Shown here one piece after another: positions 7,824 to 15,444 of a DNA stretch of 64,000 bases. The position numbers were made by a program, and so were the translations under genes. The notes under the pieces were generated by a model. It made no database searches and was not told where the DNA came from. It saw only the letters and a list, made by a program, of their open reading frames with translations. Each line of letters starts with the position of its first letter. Position 1 is the first letter of the stretch. Origin of the DNA: Streptomyces sp. SAT1 (GTDB lineage: Bacteria; Actinomycetota; Actinomycetes; Streptomycetales; Streptomycetaceae); NCBI RefSeq assembly GCF_001654495.1, contig NZ_CP015849.1, forward strand, positions 4,377,501-4,441,500, in the 5' to 3' direction.

Positions 7824-8948
7824 GTGACTGAGATCGAGATCGGGCGCGGCAAGCGCGGCCGCCGGGCGTACGCCTTCGACGACATCGCCGTCGTCCCCAG
7901 CCGCCGTACGCGGGACCCGAAGGAGGTCTCGATCGCCTGGCAGATCGACGCCTACCGCTTCGAGCTGCCGTTCCTGGCCGCGCCCATGGACTCCGTCGTC
8001 TCCCCGGCCACCGCGATCCGCATCGGTGAGCTGGGCGGCCTGGGCGTGCTCAACCTCGAAGGTCTGTGGACCCGGCACGAGGACCCGCAGCCGCTGCTGG
8101 ACGAGATCACCGGGCTGCCCGCCGAGGCCGCCACCCGCCGCCTCCAGGAGATCTACGCCGCTCCCGTCAAGGAGGAGCTGATCGGGGCGCGCATCAAGGA
8201 GGTGCGCGACTCCGGTGTGGTGACCGCGGCGGCGCTCTCCCCGCAGCGCACCGCCCAGTTCTCCAAGGCCGTCGTGGACGCGGGCGTGGACATCTTCGTG
8301 ATCCGCGGCACCACCGTCTCCGCCGAGCACGTCTCGTCCTCGCACGAGCCGCTGAACCTGAAGCAGTTCATCTACGAGCTGGACGTCCCGGTGATCGTCG
8401 GCGGCTGCGCCACGTACACCGCGGCCCTGCACCTGATGCGCACCGGCGCGGCCGGCGTCCTGGTCGGCTTCGGCGGCGGCGCCGCGCACACCACGCGCAA
8501 CGTGCTCGGCATCCAGGTCCCGATGGCCACCGCGGTCGCCGACGTGGCCGCCGCCCGCCGCGACTACATGGACGAGTCCGGCGGCCGGTACGTGCACGTG
8601 ATCGCGGACGGCGGTGTCGGCTGGTCCGGCGACCTGCCCAAGGCCATCGCCTGCGGCGCCGACTCGGTGATGATGGGCTCCCCGCTGGCGCGCGCCACCG
8701 ACGCGCCCGGCCGCGGCCACCACTGGGGCATGGAGGCCGTCAACGAGGAGCTGCCGCGCGGCCAGAAGGTCGACCTCGGCACCGTCGGCACCATCGAGGA
8801 GGTCCTCACCGGCCCCTCGCACACCCCCGACGGCTCCATGAACTTCTTCGGCGCCCTGCGCCGCGCCATGGCCACGACCGGCTACAGCGAGCTGAAGGAG
8901 TTCCAGCGCGTCGAGGTCACGGTGGCGGATTCCCAGCACAAGCGGTAA
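7824..8948 (+). CDS. guaB3: GuaB3 family IMP dehydrogenase-related protein
   Basis: 374 residues from GTG 7824, with a GGGAAAGG ribosome site. It is an IMPDH/GMP-reductase-family barrel lacking CBS domains. The phosphate-binding part is intact (IADGGVGWSGDLPKAIACGA), but the segment aligned to the guaB active loop reads GFGGGAAHTTR, so His222 stands where IMPDH has its catalytic Cys. It therefore cannot use the normal IMPDH mechanism. GuaB3 is a conserved actinobacterial paralogue whose role is not settled; M. tuberculosis also keeps guaB2 and guaB3 adjacent. Binding of a purine nucleotide in a regulatory or moonlighting role is an inference. Confidence 0.85.
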   Translation: MTEIEIGRGKRGRRAYAFDDIAVVPSRRTRDPKEVSIAWQIDAYRFELPFLAAPMDSVVSPATAIRIGELGGLGVLNLEGLWTRHEDPQPLLDEITGLPAEAATRRLQEIYAAPVKEELIGARIKEVRDSGVVTAAALSPQRTAQFSKAVVDAGVDIFVIRGTTVSAEHVSSSHEPLNLKQFIYELDVPVIVGGCATYTAALHLMRTGAAGVLVGFGGGAAHTTRNVLGIQVPMATAVADVAAARRDYMDESGGRYVHVIADGGVGWSGDLPKAIACGADSVMMGSPLARATDAPGRGHHWGMEAVNEELPRGQKVDLGTVGTIEEVLTGPSHTPDGSMNFFGALRRAMATTGYSELKEFQRVEVTVADSQHKR

Positions 8949-8970
8949 TCCGCCAGGACCCCGTACCACG

Positions 8971-9014
8971 GAAGGGGCCCGGTCACTCGTGCGGACGAGC
9001 GACCGGGCCCCTTC
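8971..9014 (+). terminator. terminator after guaB3
   Basis: Long hairpin with stem GAAGGGGCCCGGTC / GACCGGGCCCCTTC enclosing an inner CTCGT/ACGAG pairing, 22 nt after the stop of guaB3. Confidence 0.8.
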
Positions 9015-9254
9015 GTGTGCGCCGCGGAGGTACCGGTGGGGGCGCTTTCGGTACGCGGGGGGCGCACGGTTGCTTTCGGGCCGAAACCGCCGGGGACGGG
9101 CGTGTCGGGCCGGTAATGTCCGTGATCGACGGCCCGGTTGTCCGGGTCGCCCCCTTCCAAGGACATGGTCCGGACCCCGCCCCTCGGGGCCCGGCCCGAT
9201 TTCCGACGCGCCGTCCACCGGGTCAATGGCGGCATCGTGGAAGGGGGCGTGCCC

Positions 9255-9350
9255 GTGGGCCGTCATCGCAAGCCCACCCGCTGGGACCACATCCGGCTTC
9301 GGCTGGTGCAGTGCCGGAGGAGGTGGATCTTGCGAATCTACGGATGGTGA
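9255..9350 (+). CDS. possible 31-residue Arg/Trp-rich peptide
   Basis: A short frame starts at GTG 9255, 7 nt after the purine-rich GGAAGGGGG, and stops at 9348-9350, exactly where a duplicated hairpin module begins. The peptide has about ten Arg or Lys, three Trp and one Cys (KPTRWDHIRLR, CRRRWILRIYGW). It is not recognised. Its properties suit a membrane- or RNA-binding micropeptide, but translation is unproven. The tight placement between a ribosome site and a terminator module is the main support. Confidence 0.35.
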   Translation: MGRHRKPTRWDHIRLRLVQCRRRWILRIYGW

Positions 9351-9539
9351 GCGGCCGCCCCCACGACGACTAGGGGCGGACACTCCGTGATCCATCCTGG
9401 AGCCTGCCGCAGTACCCGCTGCGGCGGGCTCCGCCTTTTTTACCCTGTGGTGCGGCCGCCCCCATACAGCCTAGGGGCGGACACTCCGTGATCCATCCTG
9501 GAGCCTGCCGCAGTGACCTCTGCGGCGGATTCCGTCTCA
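9351..9539 (+). repeat. duplicated hairpin module, 101-bp period
   Basis: Two copies of a module of about 85 bp lie 101 bp apart (9351-9438 and 9452-9539). A 44-bp core is identical (9370-9413 and 9471-9514). Each copy has a small hairpin CCGCCCC/GGGGCGG, a linker, then a 14-bp hairpin GGAGCCTGCCGCAG / CTGCGGCGGGCTCC. The second copy carries a mismatch in the last stem and has lost the T-run. Confidence 0.85.
9399..9441 (+). terminator. strong intrinsic terminator in first module copy
   Basis: A 14-bp stem (one G-U pair) with a 6-nt loop, then GCC and six T residues at 9436-9441. A true T-run is rare in this genome, so this is a firm terminator call for + strand transcription through the short peptide frame. 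Confidence 0.85.
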
Positions 9540-9604
9540 TACGGTAGCGGCGGGATCCGTCCGCTTCCACCGCTTCCAGCCGCCGGGCCCCCGCGCGCCC
9601 CCTT

Positions 9605-10813
9605 TCACAACCGGTGCGCCGCCCCCAGCGGTGCCGCCCCGCGGGTGTCCAGCAGCAGTTGGGCCTTCACCGACAGGCCCTGGAGGTCGTACGTCCGGTG
9701 GTGCTGGAGCAGGATCGTCAGGTCGGCGTCGGCGACCGCCTCGTACAGGGCGTCGGCGCGGGGCACGGGACGGTCCTGGACGCTCCAGGAGGGCACATAC
9801 GGGTCGTGGTAGCTGACGCAGGCGCCGAGGCCGGTCAGCCGGACGGCGATCTCCTCGGCGGGGGTGCCCTGGAGGTCGGCGAGGTCCGGCTTGTAGGTGA
9901 CGCCGAGGAGGAGGACGCGGGCGCCGCGCGCCGACTTGCCGTGCTCGTTCAGGAGGGCGGCGGCGCGCTGGACGACGTAGCGGGGCATACGGCTGTTGAC
10001 CTGCCGGGCGAGTTCGACCATGCGCAGGCCCCGGCCGGCCGGGCCGGACATGTCCTGGGGGAGGCCGGGGCCGCCGACGCCGGGTCCGGGGCGGAACGCC
10101 TGGAAGCCGAACGGCTTGGTCTCGGCGCAGCGCACCACGTCCCACAGGTCGACCCCGAGGTCGTGGCAGAGCACGGCCATCTCGTTGACCAGGGCGATGT
10201 TGACGTGCCGGTAGTTGGTCTCCAGGAGATGGACGGTCTCCGCCTCCCGCAGCCCGCGCGCGCGGACCACCTTGTCGGTGAGGCGGCCGTAGAAGGCGGC
10301 GGCGGACTCGGTGCAGGCCGGGGTGAGGCCGCCGATCACCTTGGGGGTGTTGGCCGGGGTGAGGTCGCGGTTGCCCGGGTCGACGCGGCTGGGGGAGTAG
10401 GCGAGGTGGAAGTCGCGGCCGGCGGCGAGCCCGGAGCCCTCCTCCAGGAGGGGGCGCAGGAACGCGTCGGTGGTGCCGGGGTGCACGGGTGACTCCAGGA
10501 TCACCGTGGTGTGCGGGCGCAGCTGCCCGGCCAGCGCGCGGGCGGCGCTCTCCACCTGGCCCAGGTCGAACCCGCCGTCGGCGCCGCGCGGGGTGGGGGC
10601 GCAGATCACGGCGGTGCGGACGCGGCCCAGCTCGGCGGGGTTGGTGGCCGGCCGGAAGCCCCCCGAGAGCATCCGGCGCAGTTCGGCGGCGCTGAGCGAG
10701 CCGGGTTCCTCCCCGATGCGGTACCCGAGCGTGGGGACACCGGCGGCGACGGCGGCCTGGGCCAGGGGCAGGCCGAGAGGACCGAGTCCGATGACGGCGA
10801 GATCTGCGGGCAT
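9605..10813 (-). CDS. UDP-glucose/UDP-ManNAc dehydrogenase family protein with altered active site
   Basis: 402 residues from ATG 10813, with a GGAAGGA ribosome site 11 nt upstream. The N-terminal Rossmann domain (LAVIGLGPLGLPLAQA), the central domain (ETNYRHVNIALVNEMAVLCH) and the C-terminal UDP-binding domain (LLGVTYKPDLADLQGTPAEE) give the full family fold. Normal members oxidise a UDP-sugar twice using a catalytic Cys in GGxCxP. Here the motif reads GPGVGGPGLPQD, so Gly250 replaces the Cys, and His195 replaces the usual helix Lys. It may be a one-step enzyme or a non-catalytic paralogue. An alternative start at 10855 exists. Confidence 0.8.
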   Translation of the reverse strand: MPADLAVIGLGPLGLPLAQAAVAAGVPTLGYRIGEEPGSLSAAELRRMLSGGFRPATNPAELGRVRTAVICAPTPRGADGGFDLGQVESAARALAGQLRPHTTVILESPVHPGTTDAFLRPLLEEGSGLAAGRDFHLAYSPSRVDPGNRDLTPANTPKVIGGLTPACTESAAAFYGRLTDKVVRARGLREAETVHLLETNYRHVNIALVNEMAVLCHDLGVDLWDVVRCAETKPFGFQAFRPGPGVGGPGLPQDMSGPAGRGLRMVELARQVNSRMPRYVVQRAAALLNEHGKSARGARVLLLGVTYKPDLADLQGTPAEEIAVRLTGLGACVSYHDPYVPSWSVQDRPVPRADALYEAVADADLTILLQHHRTYDLQGLSVKAQLLLDTRGAAPLGAAHRL

Positions 10814-11115
10814 GGCGTGGGCCGTCCTTCCCAATAACCGAGGTGGGTCAGGCACGCAAGTCCTGTGGACAGGACGAGCGAGAGCAATGTCAGACTAGGA
10901 GTAAATATGACCGTTTTGCGGGATTGACCAGCGTGTTTCTCGGTGAACCGGTGGGAGTTGTCCACAGGCCGGGGGCGACTGGTGGCTGAAGCCGGGCATC
11001 CCGGTCAGAATTTGGGCAGGGGGAACACGGAGGGGACGCGCGGGGTACAGGGGACGTGTGGGACGGGGCTTCGCCCGACGGGTGCGGCCGGCTCGACCGA
11101 GAGCGGGAGGCAGCA
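10814..11115. other. divergent promoter region between the UDP-sugar dehydrogenase gene and glpD
   Basis: About 300 bp without a gene. It contains an AT-richer stretch near 10895-10930 (unusual here) that probably holds the promoters. On the minus strand TAGTCT is a possible -10 box, but no matching -35 was found. No terminator-like hairpin was seen. Confidence 0.4.
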
Positions 11116-12822
11116 GTGAGGACAGCGACACTGGGGCCGGCGCAGCGCGCCGAGTCACTGGCGGCAATGGCCGAGCGTGAGCTGGACATTCTGGTCGTGG
11201 GTGGCGGCGTGGTGGGAGCGGGCACGGCCCTGGACGCGGTCACGCGCGGCCTGTCCACCGGCATCGTCGAGGCGCGCGACTGGGCGTCGGGCACCTCCAG
11301 CCGGTCCAGCAAGCTCATACACGGCGGACTGCGCTATCTGGAGATGCTCGACTTCGCCCTGGTGCGCGAGGCGCTGAAGGAGCGCGGGCTGCTGCTGGAG
11401 CGGCTGGCCCCGCACCTGGTCAAGCCCGTGCCGTTCCTGTACCCGCTCCAGCACAAGGGCTGGGAGCGGCTGTACGCGGGCTCGGGCGTCGCCCTCTACG
11501 ACGGCATGTCGATGGCCCGCGGACACGGCCGGGGACTGCCCGTGCACCGCCACCTGAGCCGCCGTCACGCCCTGCGCGTGGCGCCCTGCCTGAAGAAGGA
11601 CGCCCTGGTCGGCGCCCTCCAGTACTACGACGCCCAGATGGACGACGCCCGCTTCGTGGCGACCCTGGTGCGCACCGCCGTGTCCTACGGCGCGCCGGCG
11701 GCCAACCGGGCGCGCGTGACCGGGTTCCTGCGCGAGGGCGAGCGGGTGGTCGGCGCGCGGGTGCAGGACGTCGAGGGCGGCGGCGAGTACGAGGTCCGCG
11801 CCAAGCAGATCGTCAACGCCACCGGGGTGTGGACGGACGACACCCAGGCGATGGTGGGGGAGCGCGGCCAGTTCCACGTCCGCGCCTCCAAGGGCATCCA
11901 CCTCGTCGTGCCCAAGGACCGCATCAACTCCACCAGCGGGCTGATCCTGCGCACGGAGAAGTCCGTCCTGTTCGTCATCCCCTGGGGGCGGCACTGGATC
12001 ATCGGCACCACGGACACCGACTGGGACCTGGACAAGGCGCACCCGGCCGCCTCCAGCGCCGACATCGACTATCTGCTGGAGCACGTCAACTCCGTGCTCG
12101 CCGTCCCGCTCGGCCGGGACGACGTGGAGGGCGTCTACGCGGGACTGCGGCCCCTGCTGGCCGGGGAGTCCGACGCCACCAGCAAGCTGTCGCGCGAGCA
12201 CACCGTGGCCCATCCGGTGCCCGGCCTCGTCGTGGTCGCGGGCGGCAAGTACACCACCTACCGGGTGATGGCCAAGGACGCCGTCGACGAGGCGGTGCAC
12301 GGCCTGGACATGCGGGTCGCCGACTGCGTCACCGAGGAGACCCCGCTGTTCGGCGCCGAGGGCTACCAGGCGCTGTGGAACGCGCGGGCGCGCATCGCCG
12401 CCGACACCGGCATCCACGTGGTGCGCGTCGAGCACCTGCTGAACCGGTTCGGGTCGGCCGCGCGGGAGGTCCTCGACCTGATCGCCGAGGACCCCTCGCT
12501 CGGCGCGCCGCTCAAGGCCGCCGACGACTATCTGCGGGCCGAGGTCGTCTACGCCGCCTCCCACGAGGGCGCCCGCCATCTGGACGACGTGCTCACCCGG
12601 CGCACCCGCATATCCATCGAGACCTTCGACCGGGGCACCCGCAGCGCCCGCGAGGCCGCCGAGCTGATGGCGCCGGTCCTCGGCTGGGACGAGGACCAGA
12701 TCGTCCGCGAGGTCGAGCACTACGAGAAGCGGGTCGAGGCCGAGCGCGAGTCGCAGCGCCAGCCCGACGACCTGACCGCCGACGCGGCCCGGCTGGGCGC
12801 TCCGGACATCGCGCCGCTGTAG
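11116..12822 (+). CDS. glpD: glycerol-3-phosphate dehydrogenase (FAD)
   Basis: 568 residues from GTG 11116, with GGGAGG 5 nt upstream. It oxidises sn-glycerol-3-phosphate to dihydroxyacetone phosphate and passes electrons to the quinone pool at the inner membrane face. The N-terminal FAD fold has ILVVGGGVVGAGTALDAV, followed by SSRSSKLIHGGLRYLE. FVIPWGRHWIIGTTDTDWD belongs to the substrate domain, AGGKYTTYRVMAKDAVD is the family signature, and a C-terminal helical domain completes it. No glpF or glpK is adjacent in this window. The start agrees with the usual length in Streptomyces. Confidence 0.95.
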   Translation: MRTATLGPAQRAESLAAMAERELDILVVGGGVVGAGTALDAVTRGLSTGIVEARDWASGTSSRSSKLIHGGLRYLEMLDFALVREALKERGLLLERLAPHLVKPVPFLYPLQHKGWERLYAGSGVALYDGMSMARGHGRGLPVHRHLSRRHALRVAPCLKKDALVGALQYYDAQMDDARFVATLVRTAVSYGAPAANRARVTGFLREGERVVGARVQDVEGGGEYEVRAKQIVNATGVWTDDTQAMVGERGQFHVRASKGIHLVVPKDRINSTSGLILRTEKSVLFVIPWGRHWIIGTTDTDWDLDKAHPAASSADIDYLLEHVNSVLAVPLGRDDVEGVYAGLRPLLAGESDATSKLSREHTVAHPVPGLVVVAGGKYTTYRVMAKDAVDEAVHGLDMRVADCVTEETPLFGAEGYQALWNARARIAADTGIHVVRVEHLLNRFGSAAREVLDLIAEDPSLGAPLKAADDYLRAEVVYAASHEGARHLDDVLTRRTRISIETFDRGTRSAREAAELMAPVLGWDEDQIVREVEHYEKRVEAERESQRQPDDLTADAARLGAPDIAPL

Positions 12823-13044
12823 CGGCGGGCGGGTCCGGGGCCGGGAGGAGAGGGGAGGAAGCGGGCGAGAAGGGGGCGTCGCTCCCAGGTTTCGTCACCG
12901 GCCGTCATCATGCCGTGTCCCACGGGCTGTTCGGCGGCCGGTCCGCCGCGCCCGGGGTGTCCGCTCGGGGCCCCCTGGGCGCCGAGCACTTGTCGCGTGG
13001 GGGACAATGGAGCCTCTGTCAGGGCGGGTTGCATGAGGGGACGC

Positions 13045-15321
13045 ATGTCGGAGGCGGAGCGGGCGGGGGCATCCCGTCAGGACACTCGTCAGGACAACAG
13101 CGAGCGTCTTCTCGCCGGGCGGTACCGGCTGGGAGACGTGCTCGGCCGGGGCGGCATGGGCACGGTCTGGCGGGCCGAGGACGAGACCCTGGGCCGGACG
13201 GTGGCCGTCAAGGAACTGCGGTTCCCGACGAACATCGACGAGGACGAGAAGCGGCGCCTGATCACGCGGACGCTGCGCGAGGCCAAGGCCATCGCGCGGA
13301 TCCGCAACACCAGCGCCGTGACGGTCTTCGACGTGGTCGACGAGGACGACCGGCCCTGGATCGTGATGGAACTGGTCGAGGGCAAGTCCCTGGCCGAGGT
13401 CATCCGCGAGGACGGCCTGCTGGAGCCGAGGCGGGCCGCCGAGGTCGGCCTCGCCGTCCTGGACGTGCTGCGCTCCGCGCACCGCCAGGGCATCCTGCAC
13501 CGCGACGTGAAGCCGTCCAACGTGCTCATCGCCGAGGACGGCCGGGTCGTGCTCACCGACTTCGGCATCGCCCAGGTCGAGGGCGACCCGTCGATCACCT
13601 CCACCGGCATGCTCGTCGGCGCGCCCTCGTACATCTCCCCGGAGCGGGCCCGCGGCCACAAGCCCGGCCCGGCGGCCGACCTGTGGTCGCTCGGCGGCCT
13701 GCTGTACGCGGCGGTGGAGGGTTCGCCGCCCTACGACAAGGGCTCGGCGATCGCCACGCTGACCGCGGTGATGACCGAACCGCTGGAGGAGCCCAAGCAC
13801 GCCGGGCCGCTGCGGGACGTCATCTTCGGCCTCCTCAACAAGGACCCGGCCGAGCGTCTCGACGACGTGGGCGCCCGCGCGATGCTCAACGCCGTCGTCC
13901 ACGCGCCCGAGCGCGGGGCGGTGGAGCCGGAGCCGCTGGAGGCCACCAAGCTGGTGCCGCTGCCCGCGCAGCCGGACCGGCGCGGGAGCAGGGACGGCGG
14001 GAAGAAGAACGGCGGGAGGAAGGGCGGTGCCGCGTCCGGCGCGGCCACCGGCTCCGGTTCCGCTCCCGGGCCCGCCTCCGGTTCGGGTTCCGGCGCGGGC
14101 GGCAAGCGGGGCGAGGAGGCGGCCGACCGGCTGCGCGGCGCCCTGCGTTCGGTGCGCAAGGCGGCGGTGGCGGCCGGGTCGGCGACCACGGCGGCCGCGT
14201 CCCGCACCAAGCCGTCGGCAGGCACGGCGGGCACGGCGGGCACCGGGGGCACGGCGGGCACCGCGGGCACGCCCGCCGTGGGCGCGGGTCCCACCGCTCC
14301 CGGCACCGCCGGGTCCTCGTCCACCGGATCCTCGTCCGCGGGGACCGGTGCCGCCGGAGGCGCGGCCGGGGGTGCGCGGTCCGGCGCGGTCCGGCCGGGT
14401 CAGGCGGGTGCGGCGGGTGCTTCCGGCGGGGCGGGCGGTACGGGTGGCGCCGGTGCTTCCTCCGTGTCCGGTGCCGCCGGCCCGGGTGCCGCGCAGGCCG
14501 GGCGTGCCGGGACGGGGTGGCCCGTGGTGCCGCCGCCGGACCTGGACCTGCCGCCGCGTCAGGTGCCGAGGGCGCCGCTCACCGACGTGGTGCCGAAGCG
14601 GACGCTGGTGATCATCGCGGTGGTCGTCGTGCTCGCGGTGATCGGCACCGTGCTGACCATCGCCTTCAGCGGCGACGACAAGGGATCCGAGGACGGTCGC
14701 GGCGGCGCCACGGCGGCCACCGCGGGAGCGGCCGGGAGCGCCACGGCCGACCGCGGCGGGAGCGGCACGAACGGCAAGCAGACCGACTCCGCGACGGGGC
14801 AGGGCGGTTCGCCCGCCGCGAGCAGCGGTGCCGGCAAGGGCGCGGCGGGCGGCTCCGACGGCGGCAAGGGCTCCGGGCACGGTTCCGGTGACGACGGCGC
14901 CGTCTCGACGTACCAGGGGCAGGGCTTCTCCATCGGGCTGCCCGAGGGCTGGAAGTACAAGACCACCGGTTCCTCCGGGGCCCGCTTCACCGGCCCGCAC
15001 GGGCAGAAGCTGCTGGTCGCCTGGACGTCGACGCCCAAGGACGACCCCGTGGCCGACTGGAAGAGCCAGGAGGCCTACATGGTGCGCTCCGGCTACCACA
15101 AGGTCCGCATCGAGAAGGTGAACTACCGGGAGTGGAACGCCGCCGACTGGGAGTTCACCTACACCGAGGGCGGCACCGGGTACCGGGCGGTGGACCGCGG
15201 GTTCGTGGTCGACGACAAGCACGGGTACGCGCTCATGTACACGGCCGAGGCCGCCGACTGGGACGGCGACCTGCGCCGGGACACCTGGCAGACCCTGACG
15301 AAGACGTTCGAACCCAAGTGA
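13045..15321 (+). CDS. transmembrane Ser/Thr protein kinase 1 of five
   Basis: 758 residues from ATG 13045 (GAGGGG 4 nt upstream; ATG 13033 is equally possible). The kinase domain covers residues about 25-285, with glycine loop GRGGMGTVW, VAVKEL lysine, HRDVKPSNVL catalytic loop, DFG and SYISPERA. A long Gly/Ala/Ser-rich linker (about 300-515) leads to one membrane helix (about 518-540). The C-terminal outside domain (from GFSIGLPEGWKYKTTG) is also found on the other kinases of the cluster. In S. coelicolor the corresponding five kinases (SCO4775-4779) modulate spore-wall synthesis. The position next to glpD matches SCO4775. Confidence 0.92.
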   Translation: MSEAERAGASRQDTRQDNSERLLAGRYRLGDVLGRGGMGTVWRAEDETLGRTVAVKELRFPTNIDEDEKRRLITRTLREAKAIARIRNTSAVTVFDVVDEDDRPWIVMELVEGKSLAEVIREDGLLEPRRAAEVGLAVLDVLRSAHRQGILHRDVKPSNVLIAEDGRVVLTDFGIAQVEGDPSITSTGMLVGAPSYISPERARGHKPGPAADLWSLGGLLYAAVEGSPPYDKGSAIATLTAVMTEPLEEPKHAGPLRDVIFGLLNKDPAERLDDVGARAMLNAVVHAPERGAVEPEPLEATKLVPLPAQPDRRGSRDGGKKNGGRKGGAASGAATGSGSAPGPASGSGSGAGGKRGEEAADRLRGALRSVRKAAVAAGSATTAAASRTKPSAGTAGTAGTGGTAGTAGTPAVGAGPTAPGTAGSSSTGSSSAGTGAAGGAAGGARSGAVRPGQAGAAGASGGAGGTGGAGASSVSGAAGPGAAQAGRAGTGWPVVPPPDLDLPPRQVPRAPLTDVVPKRTLVIIAVVVVLAVIGTVLTIAFSGDDKGSEDGRGGATAATAGAAGSATADRGGSGTNGKQTDSATGQGGSPAASSGAGKGAAGGSDGGKGSGHGSGDDGAVSTYQGQGFSIGLPEGWKYKTTGSSGARFTGPHGQKLLVAWTSTPKDDPVADWKSQEAYMVRSGYHKVRIEKVNYREWNAADWEFTYTEGGTGYRAVDRGFVVDDKHGYALMYTAEAADWDGDLRRDTWQTLTKTFEPK

Positions 15322-15444
15322 GATCCGGCTTCCCCTCTTGCGGGTCGCCTCCGGCACGTATCGTGAATGGTTGCGGACCGTGAGCACCGGGAACGGGACG
15401 CGTGGCGAACGCATCTGACTGGACGTGCGGCCGGGGGAGGCAAC

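Noticed and set aside
12985..13020. TTGTCG...GACAAT before kinase 1 as a DNA-damage-type promoter
   Set aside because: The bases after TTGTCG are CGT, not GTG, and no TAnnnT follows at the required 8-bp distance.
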